64,000 nt of DNA from Piper betle (lineage: Eukaryota; Streptophyta; Magnoliopsida; Piperales; Piperaceae): the NCBI GenBank assembly GCA_033002965.1, contig JAURVB010003056.1, forward strand, positions 141,771 to 205,770, read 5' to 3'. The position numbers and the translations under genes are program-made. Below are positions 46,719 to 57,432 of this stretch, one piece after another. The notes under the pieces were generated by a model, which was given only the letters and a program-made list of their open reading frames with translations, did not search any database and was not told where the DNA came from. How positions within the stretch are numbered: position 1 is the first letter of the stretch; every line of letters begins with the position of its first letter.

Positions 46719-49206
46719 TCAAAACTCACTGACCGTATTTCCATAAGGCAACCTTAAACCATTAAGATCAGCTTGAAGAACAGCGGCATTGATGGCATCA
46801 ACTAAGTCCAATTTTCCTCTGCTTACTGCTTGATCCAGTGGTGTCCGCTCATAACTAACCGAAATGTACGGTTCCATGAATGAAAAAATTTAATGTCAGT
46901 AAACTTCCAAAACCAACTACACCAATCATGATTGAAAGCATTCATAAAATCATACACCAAAATAATCCATGCCTCTTAAACTAGAAACCAAAATTCAACA
47001 GAGCTCTCAAACACTACCACCAGATTTTCTTGTGCAATCGGTATGGTACGCACCTCTACTTAGGTGAGCATATAATTTAAAGCATCGACAAACAATTGGC
47101 ACTTAACATCTTTATACTATCAACTCAAATCTAGTCGCTAAGTTGCTGGAAAAACTGTTCATACATCGTCATTGTTCAGATAAATGTTAGCCAAATGACG
47201 GACTTATTCAAAGCCGATAAATCAGCTCCAGCAAGAATCAAAGCCTCCGGTACCTATGGTAAGGCGGCAATCATCAAAATGCAGTAAGAAGAATTGACTG
47301 CATTTCAGATAGAGTCCGATGAGACAACCATTACCTCGACATGTCCATTGAGACAAGCCCTATGAAGGGGTGTATTATTCTCTGCATTGACGAGTTTAGA
47401 TCCTGCATTTCGACCTGAGTCCATCATAGATGATCTTTTGCATAAGACAATGTAAAATAGAACTTCAGAGAAATTAAAGGGATAAAAATGAGACGAATAA
47501 GCAGCAGCTCAAAATTTGGTTTGATAAATCCTGTGTTAATTCACTACAATACCAAACAAACTCTCATGAAGACTTTCCAATGCCCAGCAAACTAAGTCGT
47601 ATGGATATACAACATTCACTAATATGGTAATAGATACACAGTTCTCTACACTAATAATTCACAAAGCAACAGCAGCAAGCCTTGAAGCCTTACCATCTTA
47701 CCATCAACTTGATAAGATACTCATTACTGACGCTTTTTGCGATAGGATTGGACTATAATATCAGTAAAAGAAATGGAAGGTCAAAATCATGCCAGGCACA
47801 TGCAAAAATTAAATTTGCTTGAATCTTTTATCTAAAGGATGGATTTACAATAGTCCTCACAGAAAGTAGACAGCTGTCAGACTTTGGTGTATACTATGGA
47901 CTCTTTAGACCAAAAAAAAGTTGTCAAGTTCTACTCTTATTTTCCACTTAATGGATTCAAATTCACGCCTACCTTAAACTTGTTATAAACCTTTAAGACC
48001 AAAATCAATTTGTCCATAGACTCACCGCTTTGTTGCTGATAAGGTGTTCCACAATGCCCAGTGTGTAAGTTTTAGGAGCACATAATATCCTAAGAGCCAA
48101 TACTATTAATTGGATATGAAATTCACTATAACATATATTACTTTAAAAGTATTCAATAATATAAGATCAAATATACTAATCAAACTAGTAAAGCTGTAAA
48201 ACAATCCCAATAAACATCTTATGATTTGCAATTTTGGTACAACTTCCCTTTCTCACATCATGATTAAACAAAGATGTGAAAGCATAGATAGCCAAAGTTG
48301 CGATGCACCATGAGTAACAAGACTGACAAATAACTGATAACACGAGTGAAAAACCAAAATTCATGATTAAAAGCTAATTTTCACATATTTAGAGCAGGAC
48401 GAAACACAGAAAACTACTGGTTACAGCTAACATATGTGGATGAGTTGACAAGAATTTAACACACAGATAGACATCAAATCATAGTTTTCAAAAGCAATCA
48501 TGTATCATCTTCGCCAGCTGCGACCTAAAAGAAGAAACCAGAAGTATTGCTTCAAGAAGAATAAAGCTGTAAATCAATAAGAGTTGAACCTGTACGTCCT
48601 TGCGATTCCTTGTTATTAAGGAGCACACCTATTGCATCTCTGTGACTGTTCATCAACTACTCATTCCATCTAGCATTCCTCAAACAACCACATACGGCCA
48701 GGAAAAAAGCTAAAAAGGTCCTAGCTACTAAAATATGCCAATTATCCCCCTTTCTCAAATCCAAAATCGAACACATTCTCCAATTCTCCAATATATGACG
48801 CTTCCAACAACCTCAGCCCAAAATTTTCATTCACCCAAACAACAAAACTGAAATTTCATTTACAGCCATATTTCAAACTATGACCTACGCTTCCAATATT
48901 CACCAAACAAAAAACTCTAAGCCTAAAAACAGTTGATGTTTGAGCTAGAAAAAAATAGAATAAAATAAAAAATGAAAATACCAAACTACTAAACAATAAT
49001 ATGTGCCAATCATCACCAATCTCCATTTCATAATCGAACGCTCAAACAACCTAATCTCAAAGTTTCCAAACGCTCCAAATTGCTCATCAACAACAAAAGT
49101 GAAAGTTCGCCATGACTATATCACCTCAAGCAGGGGCTTGGACAAGGTCGCCGTCGGAAGAAGCCGCATAGAAAGGCTGCTGCATCTCCTCCTTATCGAC
49201 GCCCAT
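46719..49206 (-). CDS. Small ankyrin-repeat protein, four exons; one frame slip in exon 1
   Basis: Role: protein-protein interaction through ankyrin repeats; partner unknown. Minus-strand exons: 49206-49125 (MGVDKEEMQQPFYAASSDGD), 47434-47335, 47253-47204, 46854-46719 (TGA 46721-46719). Junctions are GT-AG. Seen: ENNTPLHRACLNGHVE (repeat 1), VPEALILAGADLSALN then NYERTPLDQAVSRGKLDLVD (repeat 2), end NGLRLPYGNTVSEF. Exons 2-4 share one phase, but exon 1 enters them one base short: the frame from ATG meets TGA at the exon end, and adding one A to CCAAG near 49136 would restore it. Either recent loss or assembly error. First intron about 1.7 kb. I cannot name the family beyond ankyrin. Confidence 0.7.
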
Positions 49207-49517
49207 CCTTCGGAGGCCTATCATACCCGGAATAGGTTCGCCGGAGACAACGGAACCGCTGGAAAACTCGCCGCCGATTAACCGGCGTCCGACAGGTAGA
49301 GAGGGAGTTCGTTACGGTTTTAAATACAGAATGCAATATATACAGGAGAAGGGCAGTTTATTTACAATTTACGATCTTAGGGACGATTGAACGGTCTTTA
49401 ACAATAACGAGGAATTTTTTTAAATAAATATTCTAAAATACCCTTATCTATCTTCTCCGCGCCCACTCGAGAGAGCTCCGTGTCTGCAACTACCCCACGA
49501 CACACGGGTCTTCAACA

Positions 49518-49526
49518 TAATAATAC

Positions 49527-49573
<47 letters not shown>

Positions 49574-49590
49574 TAATAATAATAATATAT
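49518..49590 (+). repeat. (AAT)n microsatellite
   Basis: About 70 bp of ATA/AAT repeats with one break. A shorter (AAT)n tract lies at 50448-50474. Confidence 0.95.
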
Positions 49591-49625
49591 CGATGCAGTT
49601 GGGAAGGCCAAATGTTGGCCTCAAT

Positions 49626-50142
49626 TAGGGGTTTGGTTTTAAGATACCAAATACCTGTAAAATTTTTGAGTACTTGTAAAATTCGACCACACCAAATTTG
49701 AATAAATCGGGTTTAATATCTATAAAATCAGGTTTGGCTTTAAGATACTCGAATACCCGATTTATAATTTTTAGTTTTAGTTTCAGATAATGGGTACCCA
49801 GTATCTGATTTTAATAATATAATTTTTTTATAAAAATTACATTTAATATGATTTAAGTTTTATTACATAGATATATATATATATTTATATAGTAAAATTA
49901 ATATGTTGACCTTCTTATTTTATTAGATAATCATTTTTAATTTAATTTTTCATAGTTATATTTAATTTATTTTTTTCTAATATAATCGGTTTTAAATGTT
50001 CGGGTTCAGGTTTACTAAACAGGTTCAGGTTCAGGTAATAAAAATTTATTGGCAAATGATCGGGTTTTGTACATGAGTTTAATGTAATTAATGAGTTCGC
50101 TACGAGTAATACTTGACCAAACCCGATCAATAGGCACTTCTA
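49626..50142. mobile_element. hAT-like MITE (517 bp) with 8-bp target duplication
   Basis: Seen: GCCTCAAT (49618-49625) before TAGGGGTTTGG and GCCTCAAC (50143-50150) after GGCACTTCTA, i.e. 7 of 8 bases duplicated. Termini TAGGGG.../...CTTCTA are short imperfect inverted repeats. Both subterminal zones carry ACCCGA/CGGGTT words and a run of AGGTTCAGGTTCAGG, typical of hAT ends. No coding. Just outside, GCAC(C/T)TCTAGCCTCAACCCA is repeated (50134-50190), possibly a second insertion footprint. Confidence 0.68.
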
Positions 50143-50199
50143 GCCTCAACCCAATCCCTCGGGCACCTCTAGCCTCAACCCAATCCCTGACGATCTGTG

Positions 50200-51769
50200 A
50201 AGGGAGTTGGGGAGGCCAACAGTTATCAAGCTAAAATGACAGTAAAAAACTGCTTGTCACTAAACAAATTTAAAGATAAAAAAACATAAATACCATTTAA
50301 ACAATTCAGATATGAAAGAACATGTTAAGTAATAAGTACCAGTTGCTTCTCTAAATCACCATGCACATTCAATCACAAAGCAATTACATATCTTGAATTT
50401 ACAAACCAAAAACATAAATAACTTACAACTTATAATGTAAAACCACGAAATAATAATAATAATAATAATAATAATTTTTTCTTAGACAGTGGAGGTTGTA
50501 CAGCTAAAATTTATTATTAAAATTTAATGAATATTTAGTTACAAAATGGGAGAATTAGGGAGGGTTCGATGAGATCTTTTAGGGATAAGATTTTTTGTAG
50601 ATTACAAGAGATTTTATGATTGTAATGGTTATCCTATGTCACCCACAATCGCTAAATAGAGAGGATCGTGTGAAGGGGTTTGGATGCTAGGTAAACCATC
50701 ATCGGCATCATTCTGCTCCCCACCTACTTCTTTTCCTCCTCATTGGTACTCTCTTCATTTTCTTCTTCTTCTTTCATACTTCTTTATTTATTTCCCTCCT
50801 TGTTTTTTTCTTCGTGCATGAATAAAAATAAAAATAAATTAACAAAATAGTTTATATGGTTTGGTTTGTGTTTTTTATGTGCCTGGTCAGTAGGTTAATA
50901 TAAGTAGATACGAAAGAAAATTATATTAGGTGCATGTCCAATTAAATAAGTTGGTAATGATATTATAGTACTTATTACATCATTTGGATGTAACTAATCT
51001 AGGTTTCCTATTACTTAACCAGTTAATATTTCTCTCTTGATTTTAACCTATGTAGATAAGTATTAACGTTATAAATTAAGATGGAGGTTTATTTAGAAAT
51101 AATATAATAATTAATTAAATATAATATCTCATACAATGTAAAGTTTAAATTAATTGTTGTGATATTAGTTGCTCCATTATATTATATATATATAGTACAA
51201 CCATTATATGGATATCAAACTTTTAAAATGTTATTTAATAAATAAGGCATTAGTTTTGTATTGTGTTAATTTATCAACTTATAATTATTCTTTGCTATGA
51301 GAATGATAAATTAATTTTAGTAAATGTATAAATTATTATATTTATTTTTGGCCAAATTAATAAGTTATCATGTGGCTTACCATTCTAACTATTGTATATG
51401 GTTGATGAGGCATAAACTAGATTATAATTCATGAGTTAGAATATAGATAGCTTACATATTAGTATATTTTAATCATTTGAGGAATTATCATTGGTTTACC
51501 CGTTTTAATATTTTGTTTGCTATTATATATGATTAATTATTAATTTATGGATTAATAAATTAATTATTAATTAACTTTTATAAATTCATTATTTTTCCTT
51601 AGTGTGTGATATTATTTCATGTCGCATTCATGGCATTCATTTAGATCTTGTTGAGTAGGATCTAATCTAGTTTTTTTCCTTAGACTAGAGCCTGTTTTTG
51701 CTGTTTGCGCATCAGTTTAGTTGTGTTGCGATTTGAGGTCCGTATAACTACTTGAAATTTGTATATTCC
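50200..51769. other. AT-rich intergenic DNA, nothing recognised
   Basis: About 1.6 kb, strongly AT-rich, with a (TA)n-like tract near 51185 and an (AAT)n tract. No gene or clear element ends. Confidence 0.4.
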
Positions 51770-52115
51770 TTTTTGGCAGCCCTGGTCGACCTGAGCCCAG
51801 ATTTGACCACCACATGTCGAGCGCAACCGGGATCAAGGAATTGACTCAGTCCGACACGGGGCCACACCTTTAAAATTATTTGAAAGATAAAATACATGCC
51901 CCCATGCCAAAAGGGGTGACAAGGCGTAATGGCGCAAGATGACTCATTATGCACTTGTGATACCGAGAGGGTGATTCAATGGCAAATATAAGTAACTACA
52001 GGTCGTGGGCCACGTAGCATGTGTACGCATATATAAGATTGTAGCTGGATGGGGCGGCCACCCCTCTTGGCATAATTTGAGCTCGACATAGGCATATAAT
52101 CACTAAAAAACTTGA
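51770..52115 (-). repeat. Dispersed repeat, copy 2 (inverted copy of 17690-18045)
   Basis: Reverse complement aligns with 17690-18045 over about 350 bp, including CATAATGAGTCATCTTG, CTGTAGTTACTTATATTTG and TCCAGCTACAATCTTATAT. It carries small indels, such as the run AGAGGGGTGGCCG against GAAAGGGGTGATCG. Function unknown. Confidence 0.7.
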
Positions 52116-52119
52116 TAAA

Positions 52120-53415
52120 TAATGATATGGAATATATTGACTTGTTTCATGTAATATATGTTTTAATGGTTTTATCTCTAACGCGGTTTTGTGACCACAG
52201 GTGAGTAGCTTCAAACTGATGGTTAAAGGTGTGATTGGTGGTTCCCCTACCAACCCAGGTTGGAAGAATTGATGAATAAAAGCAGCCTTTTTCGGTCATT
52301 TCGCTTGATCATATATATATATATATACAAAATTTGGTGTAGAGGTATCCTCAATTAAAAAAAAAGTGAGAGTACGTGGGATTAGGGTGAAATTTTAAAA
52401 AATTGGTCATGGGAGTGAAAGAGTATAAAATAAATTTTAAATGGTAAAAAGAGTGCTTGTGGGTGGGTCAACCTGTGATGGGGATGCCTGGTTCAGCAAA
52501 ATATATTTTCTTTGGAAAATATTATAAATAGCAATATTTGAATATTTTCGTAAATGTCCATAATTTTATATTTTTATCAGATATAACTAGATCTCCCGTT
52601 TTTATTTTACATATAGCCAATTTACATATTTTAAATATATTTGACTCATAATTCTTCTTTTATTGAAATAAATAACTTTAATTTAACTTCATTTTTTCTT
52701 AAACATTTTTTTACATTCTTTATGATGAATGATATTTAGTTTCTTTTAAAAATATTCAAATTGAAAATATATTAGATGAAGCAAAAGTTTTAATTTTTGA
52801 TAAAATATGACAATTTCAAAATCAAATTTCAAGCACCCAACGTTTATTTATTTTATTTTATTTTTTTAATTTTAAATTTTGATGGTCCAAAATTTAAAAA
52901 AATTATAAATTTTATATTTTACTTTTTAACTCATCAATAATATAATTTTAGAGCCTATTCATTATTTATTATATAATCTTTTTATTTTTATATATAAAGT
53001 TAGCAAAGGTTATGACTTTTATCTATAATCTATTTTAATCTTAATAAAAATGAGATTTTATGGGTACTTTCAACATTAAAAAATAATGAGATTTGATAAT
53101 GATTAATATGAAAGTTTTACAAATGGCTATGTATGAGATAAATTTGAAAATTTAGCCATTTTAAACAGAAATTTGTAATATGGATATTTGTGAAATATTT
53201 TTCTTTTTCTTTTTAGTAATTTGAGTTGTTTGGTGGATTAGTGGATGGCGATGAAGTTAGGATGTTGGGGTCGCCATAGGGCAGGCAGCAGGGATTGGTG
53301 GCTTTTTATTTTTTAATTATATTATATTATATTATTTATTTTAATTTTTTATTTATTTTAATTTTTTTGAGAAATGATGATCAATGGGACCATTGATTAC
53401 AAGGACAAATGAGAT

Positions 53416-53416
<1 letters not shown>
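52120..53416. other. AT-rich intergenic DNA upstream of the GH31 fragment
   Basis: No trace of the missing N-terminal alpha-glucosidase exons was found here on the plus strand, although an intact gene would have them just upstream. (TA)n tracts at 52311-52326 and 53419-53455. Confidence 0.5.
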
Positions 53417-53455
<39 letters not shown>

Positions 53456-53458
<3 letters not shown>

Positions 53459-53510
53459 TAAGGATTGCTGTATTGCAGCACAGCCAAGATGGCTGTGCTG
53501 CACATTTCAG
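53456..53510. mobile_element. Hairpin-tipped element end abutting the GH31 exon (left side)
   Basis: Directly after (AT)n: GGATTGCTGTATTGCAGC, with a perfect stem-loop GCAGCACAGCC/GGCTGTGCTGC (53475-53501, loop AAGAT). The right-hand element at 55236-55811 has stem-loops of the same sequence (loop also AAGAT). Nine bases later comes TTTCAG and the first GH31 codon. Stem-loop 2 is absent here, so this is either a partial copy or one end of a larger composite. Confidence 0.65.
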
Positions 53511-55230
53511 TTGGACGTGATGTGGACGGACGACGACTACATGGACGCGGCCAAGGACTTCACCCTGGACCCGATCAACTTCCCCCGCCAAAAACTCCTC
53601 CCCTTCGTTCAAAACCTCCACTCCCATGGCCTCCACTACATCGTCCTCATCGACCCCGGCATCGCCGTCAACCACTCCTACGGCGTTTTCCAGCGAGGCC
53701 TCGCCGACGACGTCTTCATCAAGTACGACGGCCAGCCCTTCCTCGCCCAGGTCTGGCCAGGGCCCATCTACTTCCCGGACTACCTCAACCCGGCTACTGT
53801 TTCATGGTGGGGAGACGAGATCAAACGCTTCCATGATCTCATCCCGGTCGATGGGCTGTGGATCGACATGAACGAGGTCTCGAATTTCTGCACCGGCAAG
53901 TGCCGGATCCCCACCGACCGCCCTTGCCCCGGTACGGGCCTGCCATGGGATTGTTGCTTGGATTGCAAGAACATCACCAAGACGAGGTGGGACGAGCCAC
54001 CGTACAAGATCAATGCCTCCGGCGTTGGGGCTCCGCTGGGCTTGAAGACCATCGCCACCAGTGCGACGCATTACAACTGGGTACTGGAGTATGACGCCCA
54101 CAGTCTCTACGGGTTCTCCATGGCCATTGCCACCCACGGGGCTCTGCTGGCGTTGCAGGGCAAGCGGCCGTTCGTGCTGTCCCGGTCGACCTTCGTCGGC
54201 TCCGGCAGGTACGCAGCGCATTGGACTGGGGACAACAAGGCGACGTGGGAGGACTTGCGCTACTCCATCTCCACCATTCTCAACTTTGGTATGTTTGGCG
54301 TGCCCATGGTGGGCGCCGATATCTCTGGATTCTACCCTGCTCCTACAGAGGAGCTCTGCAACCGGTGGATTGAGCTGGGTGCGTTCTACCCGTTCTCCAG
54401 AGACCATGCCAACTACTACTCGCCGAGGCAAGAGCTCTATGTGTGGAAATCTGTGGCCATATCGGCTAGGAATGCTCTTGGGCTTCGGTACAAGCTGCTG
54501 CCTTACTTCTACACCCTCAACTTTGAAGCTCACACCCCATTGCTCGTCCCCTGTTCTTCAACTTCCCGAACTTCACAGACTGCTATGATGTGAGCACCTA
54601 GTTCATGCTTGGGGGAAGTGTGCTAGTTTCGCCGGTGCTGAAGAAGGCTGCCACTTCGGTGAAGGCGATGTTTCCGCCGGGGTCTTGGTACAACCTCTTT
54701 GACATGTCCAAGGCCATCGTCTCCGAGAGCGGGCAGTACCTGACTCTTGATGCGCCATTGCATGTCGTGAACGTGCATGTGTACCAGAACACCATCTTGC
54801 CCATGCAGAGAGGGGGTTGACGTCGAAGGTGGCAAGGACGACCCCCTTCACGCTCGTCGTCACCTTCCCCGCCGGCGCCACCTCCGGGGAGGCCAAGGGG
54901 AAGGTGTTTGGCGACGATGACGAGCTGCCGGAGATGAAGGTCGCCGGTGGGCACTCGACTCTCGTGGAGTTCTACGCCACACTTGAGCAGAAGCAGGTGA
55001 AGGTGTGGTCCGAGGTGACAGAGCCGGAGTTCGCAACGGAGAAGGGATGGGTCATTGAGAAGGTCACTGTTCTGGGTCTGGAAGGACATGGAGAAGGGCT
55101 TGAGGTGGAGGTTGATGGAGAGAGATTGAAGGATTCTGAAGTTGTGTTCACAGATGTGTCTGTGAGGGATGTTGATGAATTGGTAGGCGGGAATTATAGG
55201 AAGGGGATGATGGTGGAGTTTGTTTTATAT
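53511..55230 (+). pseudogene. 5'-truncated alpha-glucosidase (GH31) gene fragment
   Basis: Known: plant GH31 alpha-glucosidases cleave maltose and starch dextrins. Seen: one uninterrupted exon starting [20 protein letters not shown] straight after a TTTCAG acceptor-like site; [17 protein letters not shown]; the nucleophile motif [10 protein letters not shown] (Asp codon 53865-53867); [19 protein letters not shown] (acid/base Asp codon 54231-54233); [21 protein letters not shown]. The catalytic core is readable to about 54545, where a small deletion shifts the frame. TAG stands at 54599-54601 (CYDVST-stop-FMLGGS), another one-base slip occurs at about 54817, then PFTLVVTFPAG and WSEVTEPEF to VVFTDVSVRDVD. 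The roughly 300-400 N-terminal residues (signal, galactose-mutarotase-like domain) are missing. Strong GC bias against AT-rich flanks. Confidence 0.88.
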
Positions 55231-55235
55231 ATACA

Positions 55236-55811
55236 CGAGGGCAAGGAAGCTGTACTGCAGCATAGCCAAGATAACTGTGCTGCAGTGTTTTAGCCGTTGG
55301 ATCAAATCCAACGGCTGAAACATGCCCCCATAAAAAAAAAAAGATTCTGGGCGCCGCCGCCGTCGCCGCCACCCCGGCCGACGCGACGCCACCCCCTGCC
55401 CCGCCCGTCGCCGCCCCACCGGGCGGCGACGGGGCGGCGAATCTAGCCGTCCCGCATCTTCTCCTGCCGGCCCGCCGCCGGGCGACACCACCACCACCCC
55501 GTCCCCCGCCCGCCACCCCGCCGTGCGACGCCCCCGTCCCTCGTCCCCCGTCCCCACCCGCCACCCCGCCGCGCACCCCCCTCGGCCCCCGCCCGCCACC
55601 CCGCCGCGCCGCTCCCCCGTCCCCTGTCGCCGCCCCCCCCGGCCGTCGCCGTGGCCGGGCACCCTTCCCGCCCCCTCCGCCGTCACTGCTGCGGCGGCGC
55701 CGACAATATTTTTTTTTTTTATCTTGGCCGTTGGATGCTAATCCAACAGCCAAGATCAAACTCCAGCACAGCCAAGATGGCTGTGCTGGAGTACAAGAAT
55801 CTTTATTCCTA
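55236..55811. mobile_element. Hairpin-tipped (TA)n-flanked element, copy C
   Basis: Between TTATATATA (55224-55232) and (TA)n at 55810-55825. Left: stem-loop 1 CTGCAGCATAGCC/AACTGTGCTGCAG (about 55256-55284, loop AAGAT), stem-loop 2 TTAGCCGTTGGAT/ATCCAACGGCTGA (about 55289-55318). Centre very rich in CGCCGCC (55345-55705). Right: stem-loop 2' ATCTTGGCCGTTGGAT/ATCCAACAGCCAAGAT (55721-55756), stem-loop 1' CTCCAGCACAGCC/GGCTGTGCTGGAG (55761-55791). No transposase. The ACCCCGCCG words recur irregularly in the centre. Confidence 0.75.
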
Positions 55812-55825
55812 TATATATATATACA

Positions 55826-56356
55826 TATGAAAATGAGTAGGCATAAACCTTTTTTAATCTGTGAATTTTACGTGACTGTCAATTTTTTTATTTAATGTTT
55901 CACATTTTGCAATATTTTAAGTCTACCAATAATTACTCATTTGTAACTACGTATAACCACCCACACTACTGGAATGCCAACAGTGCGCGATCAGGCTAAA
56001 AGGGGCAAGATTTGGCCACACAGGTGGGATTCGGCTCTCAAAGGTTAAAATAGCCACCACCCATAAAATATAAAAACTTTGTTCCCAATGGCCTAAACGC
56101 CGAGATCCAACGAGGTGCGGCTAGATTAGACTACATCTCGTTGGATCTCATCATTGGCGGTTGGAATAGCTGCCACCAAATGTTTTTTACAATAGGTTGA
56201 ACTGGACCAGATTCGGCCACCCCCAACCAGATCTAGGTTTAGCCACCCGACGGTCAGATCTGCTGCTTGGCCACTTGTTTTTTTTTATTTTTTCTGATTT
56301 GATTTGGGCAGCTCCAAAGGCTCAAAATAAAATGGGCTTTGCAACATGGTTGAGAG
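55826..56356. other. Intergenic with a short inverted repeat
   Basis: AT-rich. GAGATCCAACGAG (about 56102) pairs with CTCGTTGGATCTC (about 56137), 13 bp perfect. No gene recognised. Confidence 0.45.
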
Positions 56357-56856
56357 TGTTGGGTTTATCCCACATCGGTCATAGAAGTTGTTGGTGATTT
56401 GTATATAGGCTAATAAGAAAGCGTTATTTTTTGAGCTAGCTTTTAAATTAAGAGAAGTCTGTGACACCTATTGCGAGTTTCTTTTAGTTGTTTAAAGTTC
56501 CTTTTAGAGGCCCGAAGGGTCCAACAGTGATTTCGGAGCTTGGGTGGGAGCCTAAAGGGCCCAACAAGTGGTATCAGAGCCAAGTTCGTATCATGTTTGC
56601 CTACGCCGATTATTGTTATTTCCTTTATGAATTCCACCTGATGATTTGAAAAGAGTTTGCAGTTTGCTAAGTAGGTATTATCTGACTTAAGGGGAGTGTG
56701 CTAGACAATAATGATTTCGAGCCACGCTTAATGTGTAAAAGAGTGTTATTTGATTTATATATAAGGAAAACCTTATTCTTTTGAATTAAGAGAGACCTGA
56801 TATACCTTATTACGAGTTTCTTTTACTTAGTTTGGATGGGCCCAAAGGGGCCGAAC
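56357..56856 (+). mobile_element. TRIM (terminal-repeat retrotransposon in miniature), about 500 bp
   Basis: Seen: LTR 1 56357-56566, TGTTGGGTTTATCCCACATC...GGCCCAACA; two bases later TGGTATCAGAGC (56569-56580), the initiator-tRNA-Met primer site; a purine tract TAAGGGGAG ending at 56696; and a diverged second LTR 56697-56856 sharing AATTAAGAGA, TTACGAGTTTCTTTTA and GGGCCCAAAGG-like parts. GAGAG precedes (56352-56356) and follows (56857-56861). Internal part only about 130 bp, non-coding. No 5S rRNA-like box, so not Cassandra. Confidence 0.72.
56569..56580 (+). promoter_or_regulatory. Primer-binding site for initiator tRNA-Met
   Basis: TGGTATCAGAGC, exact match to the standard plant site, two bases after the TRIM LTR. 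Confidence 0.88.
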
Positions 56857-56921
56857 GAGAGTAAGATTTCTCGTATATACTTCCCTTGGGTTTCCCATTC
56901 GAGTTCTAGATTTTGAAATAT

Positions 56922-57054
56922 TTTTGGGTCTGCCCGGGAGCGACGCCGATGGAGATGCCGTGCGTCTCCACCGTCGATTCCAGGGATGATCGACGGTGTA
57001 GACGCTCGGCGTCTCCATCGGCGTCGCTCCCGGGCGGACCCAAAACCCACTCCT
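56922..57054. repeat. Near-perfect GC-rich hairpin (arms about 57-62 bp)
   Basis: The left arm starting TTTTGGGTCTGCCCGGGAGC and the reverse complement of the right arm (TTTTGGGTCCGCCCGGGAGC) agree over about 57 bp with four mismatches; the loop is about 14 nt. It lies in AT-rich DNA between the TRIM and the SRL2-like pseudogene. It could be a fold-back MITE or a small-RNA precursor; the sequence alone does not decide. Confidence 0.85.
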
Positions 57055-57432
57055 AGATTTTCTCGAGCAGATGTACCTTCGTTCCTCTCCTCTGACTTCG
57101 AATCTCCGTTGACAAACAATTTTTTTTGAAATTTTATTATGAAGTGAATTTGTTTCTCGATTGTGTTTGTTTGTTGCTTGGGATTTTCTTTGATGTTAAT
57201 ATTGGAAAAACTTTTCCATGTTACTTATCTTTGCTCAAGCTCTTTCTTCTGTGGTACTACTTGCATTTGCCAATCACAGACGTTGACTGCGCTTTTGATA
57301 ATTTTGGTACTTTGAGAGCTACTGAATTGTTGCGGCAGAATGAACAGAACATAACTTGTGCTTCTATTTTGATTTGCTAGCATAAGACCCATGAATATAA
57401 ACAAATATTTACTCTTGTATTTTCCATCACAG

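Noticed and set aside
53802..54533. Minus-strand open frame of 243 codons opposite the GH31 fragment
   Set aside because: Antisense shadow; the plus strand carries full GH31 catalytic motifs.
56357..56856. TRIM considered as Cassandra (5S rRNA-bearing)
   Set aside because: The LTR lacks the 5S internal promoter-like sequence.
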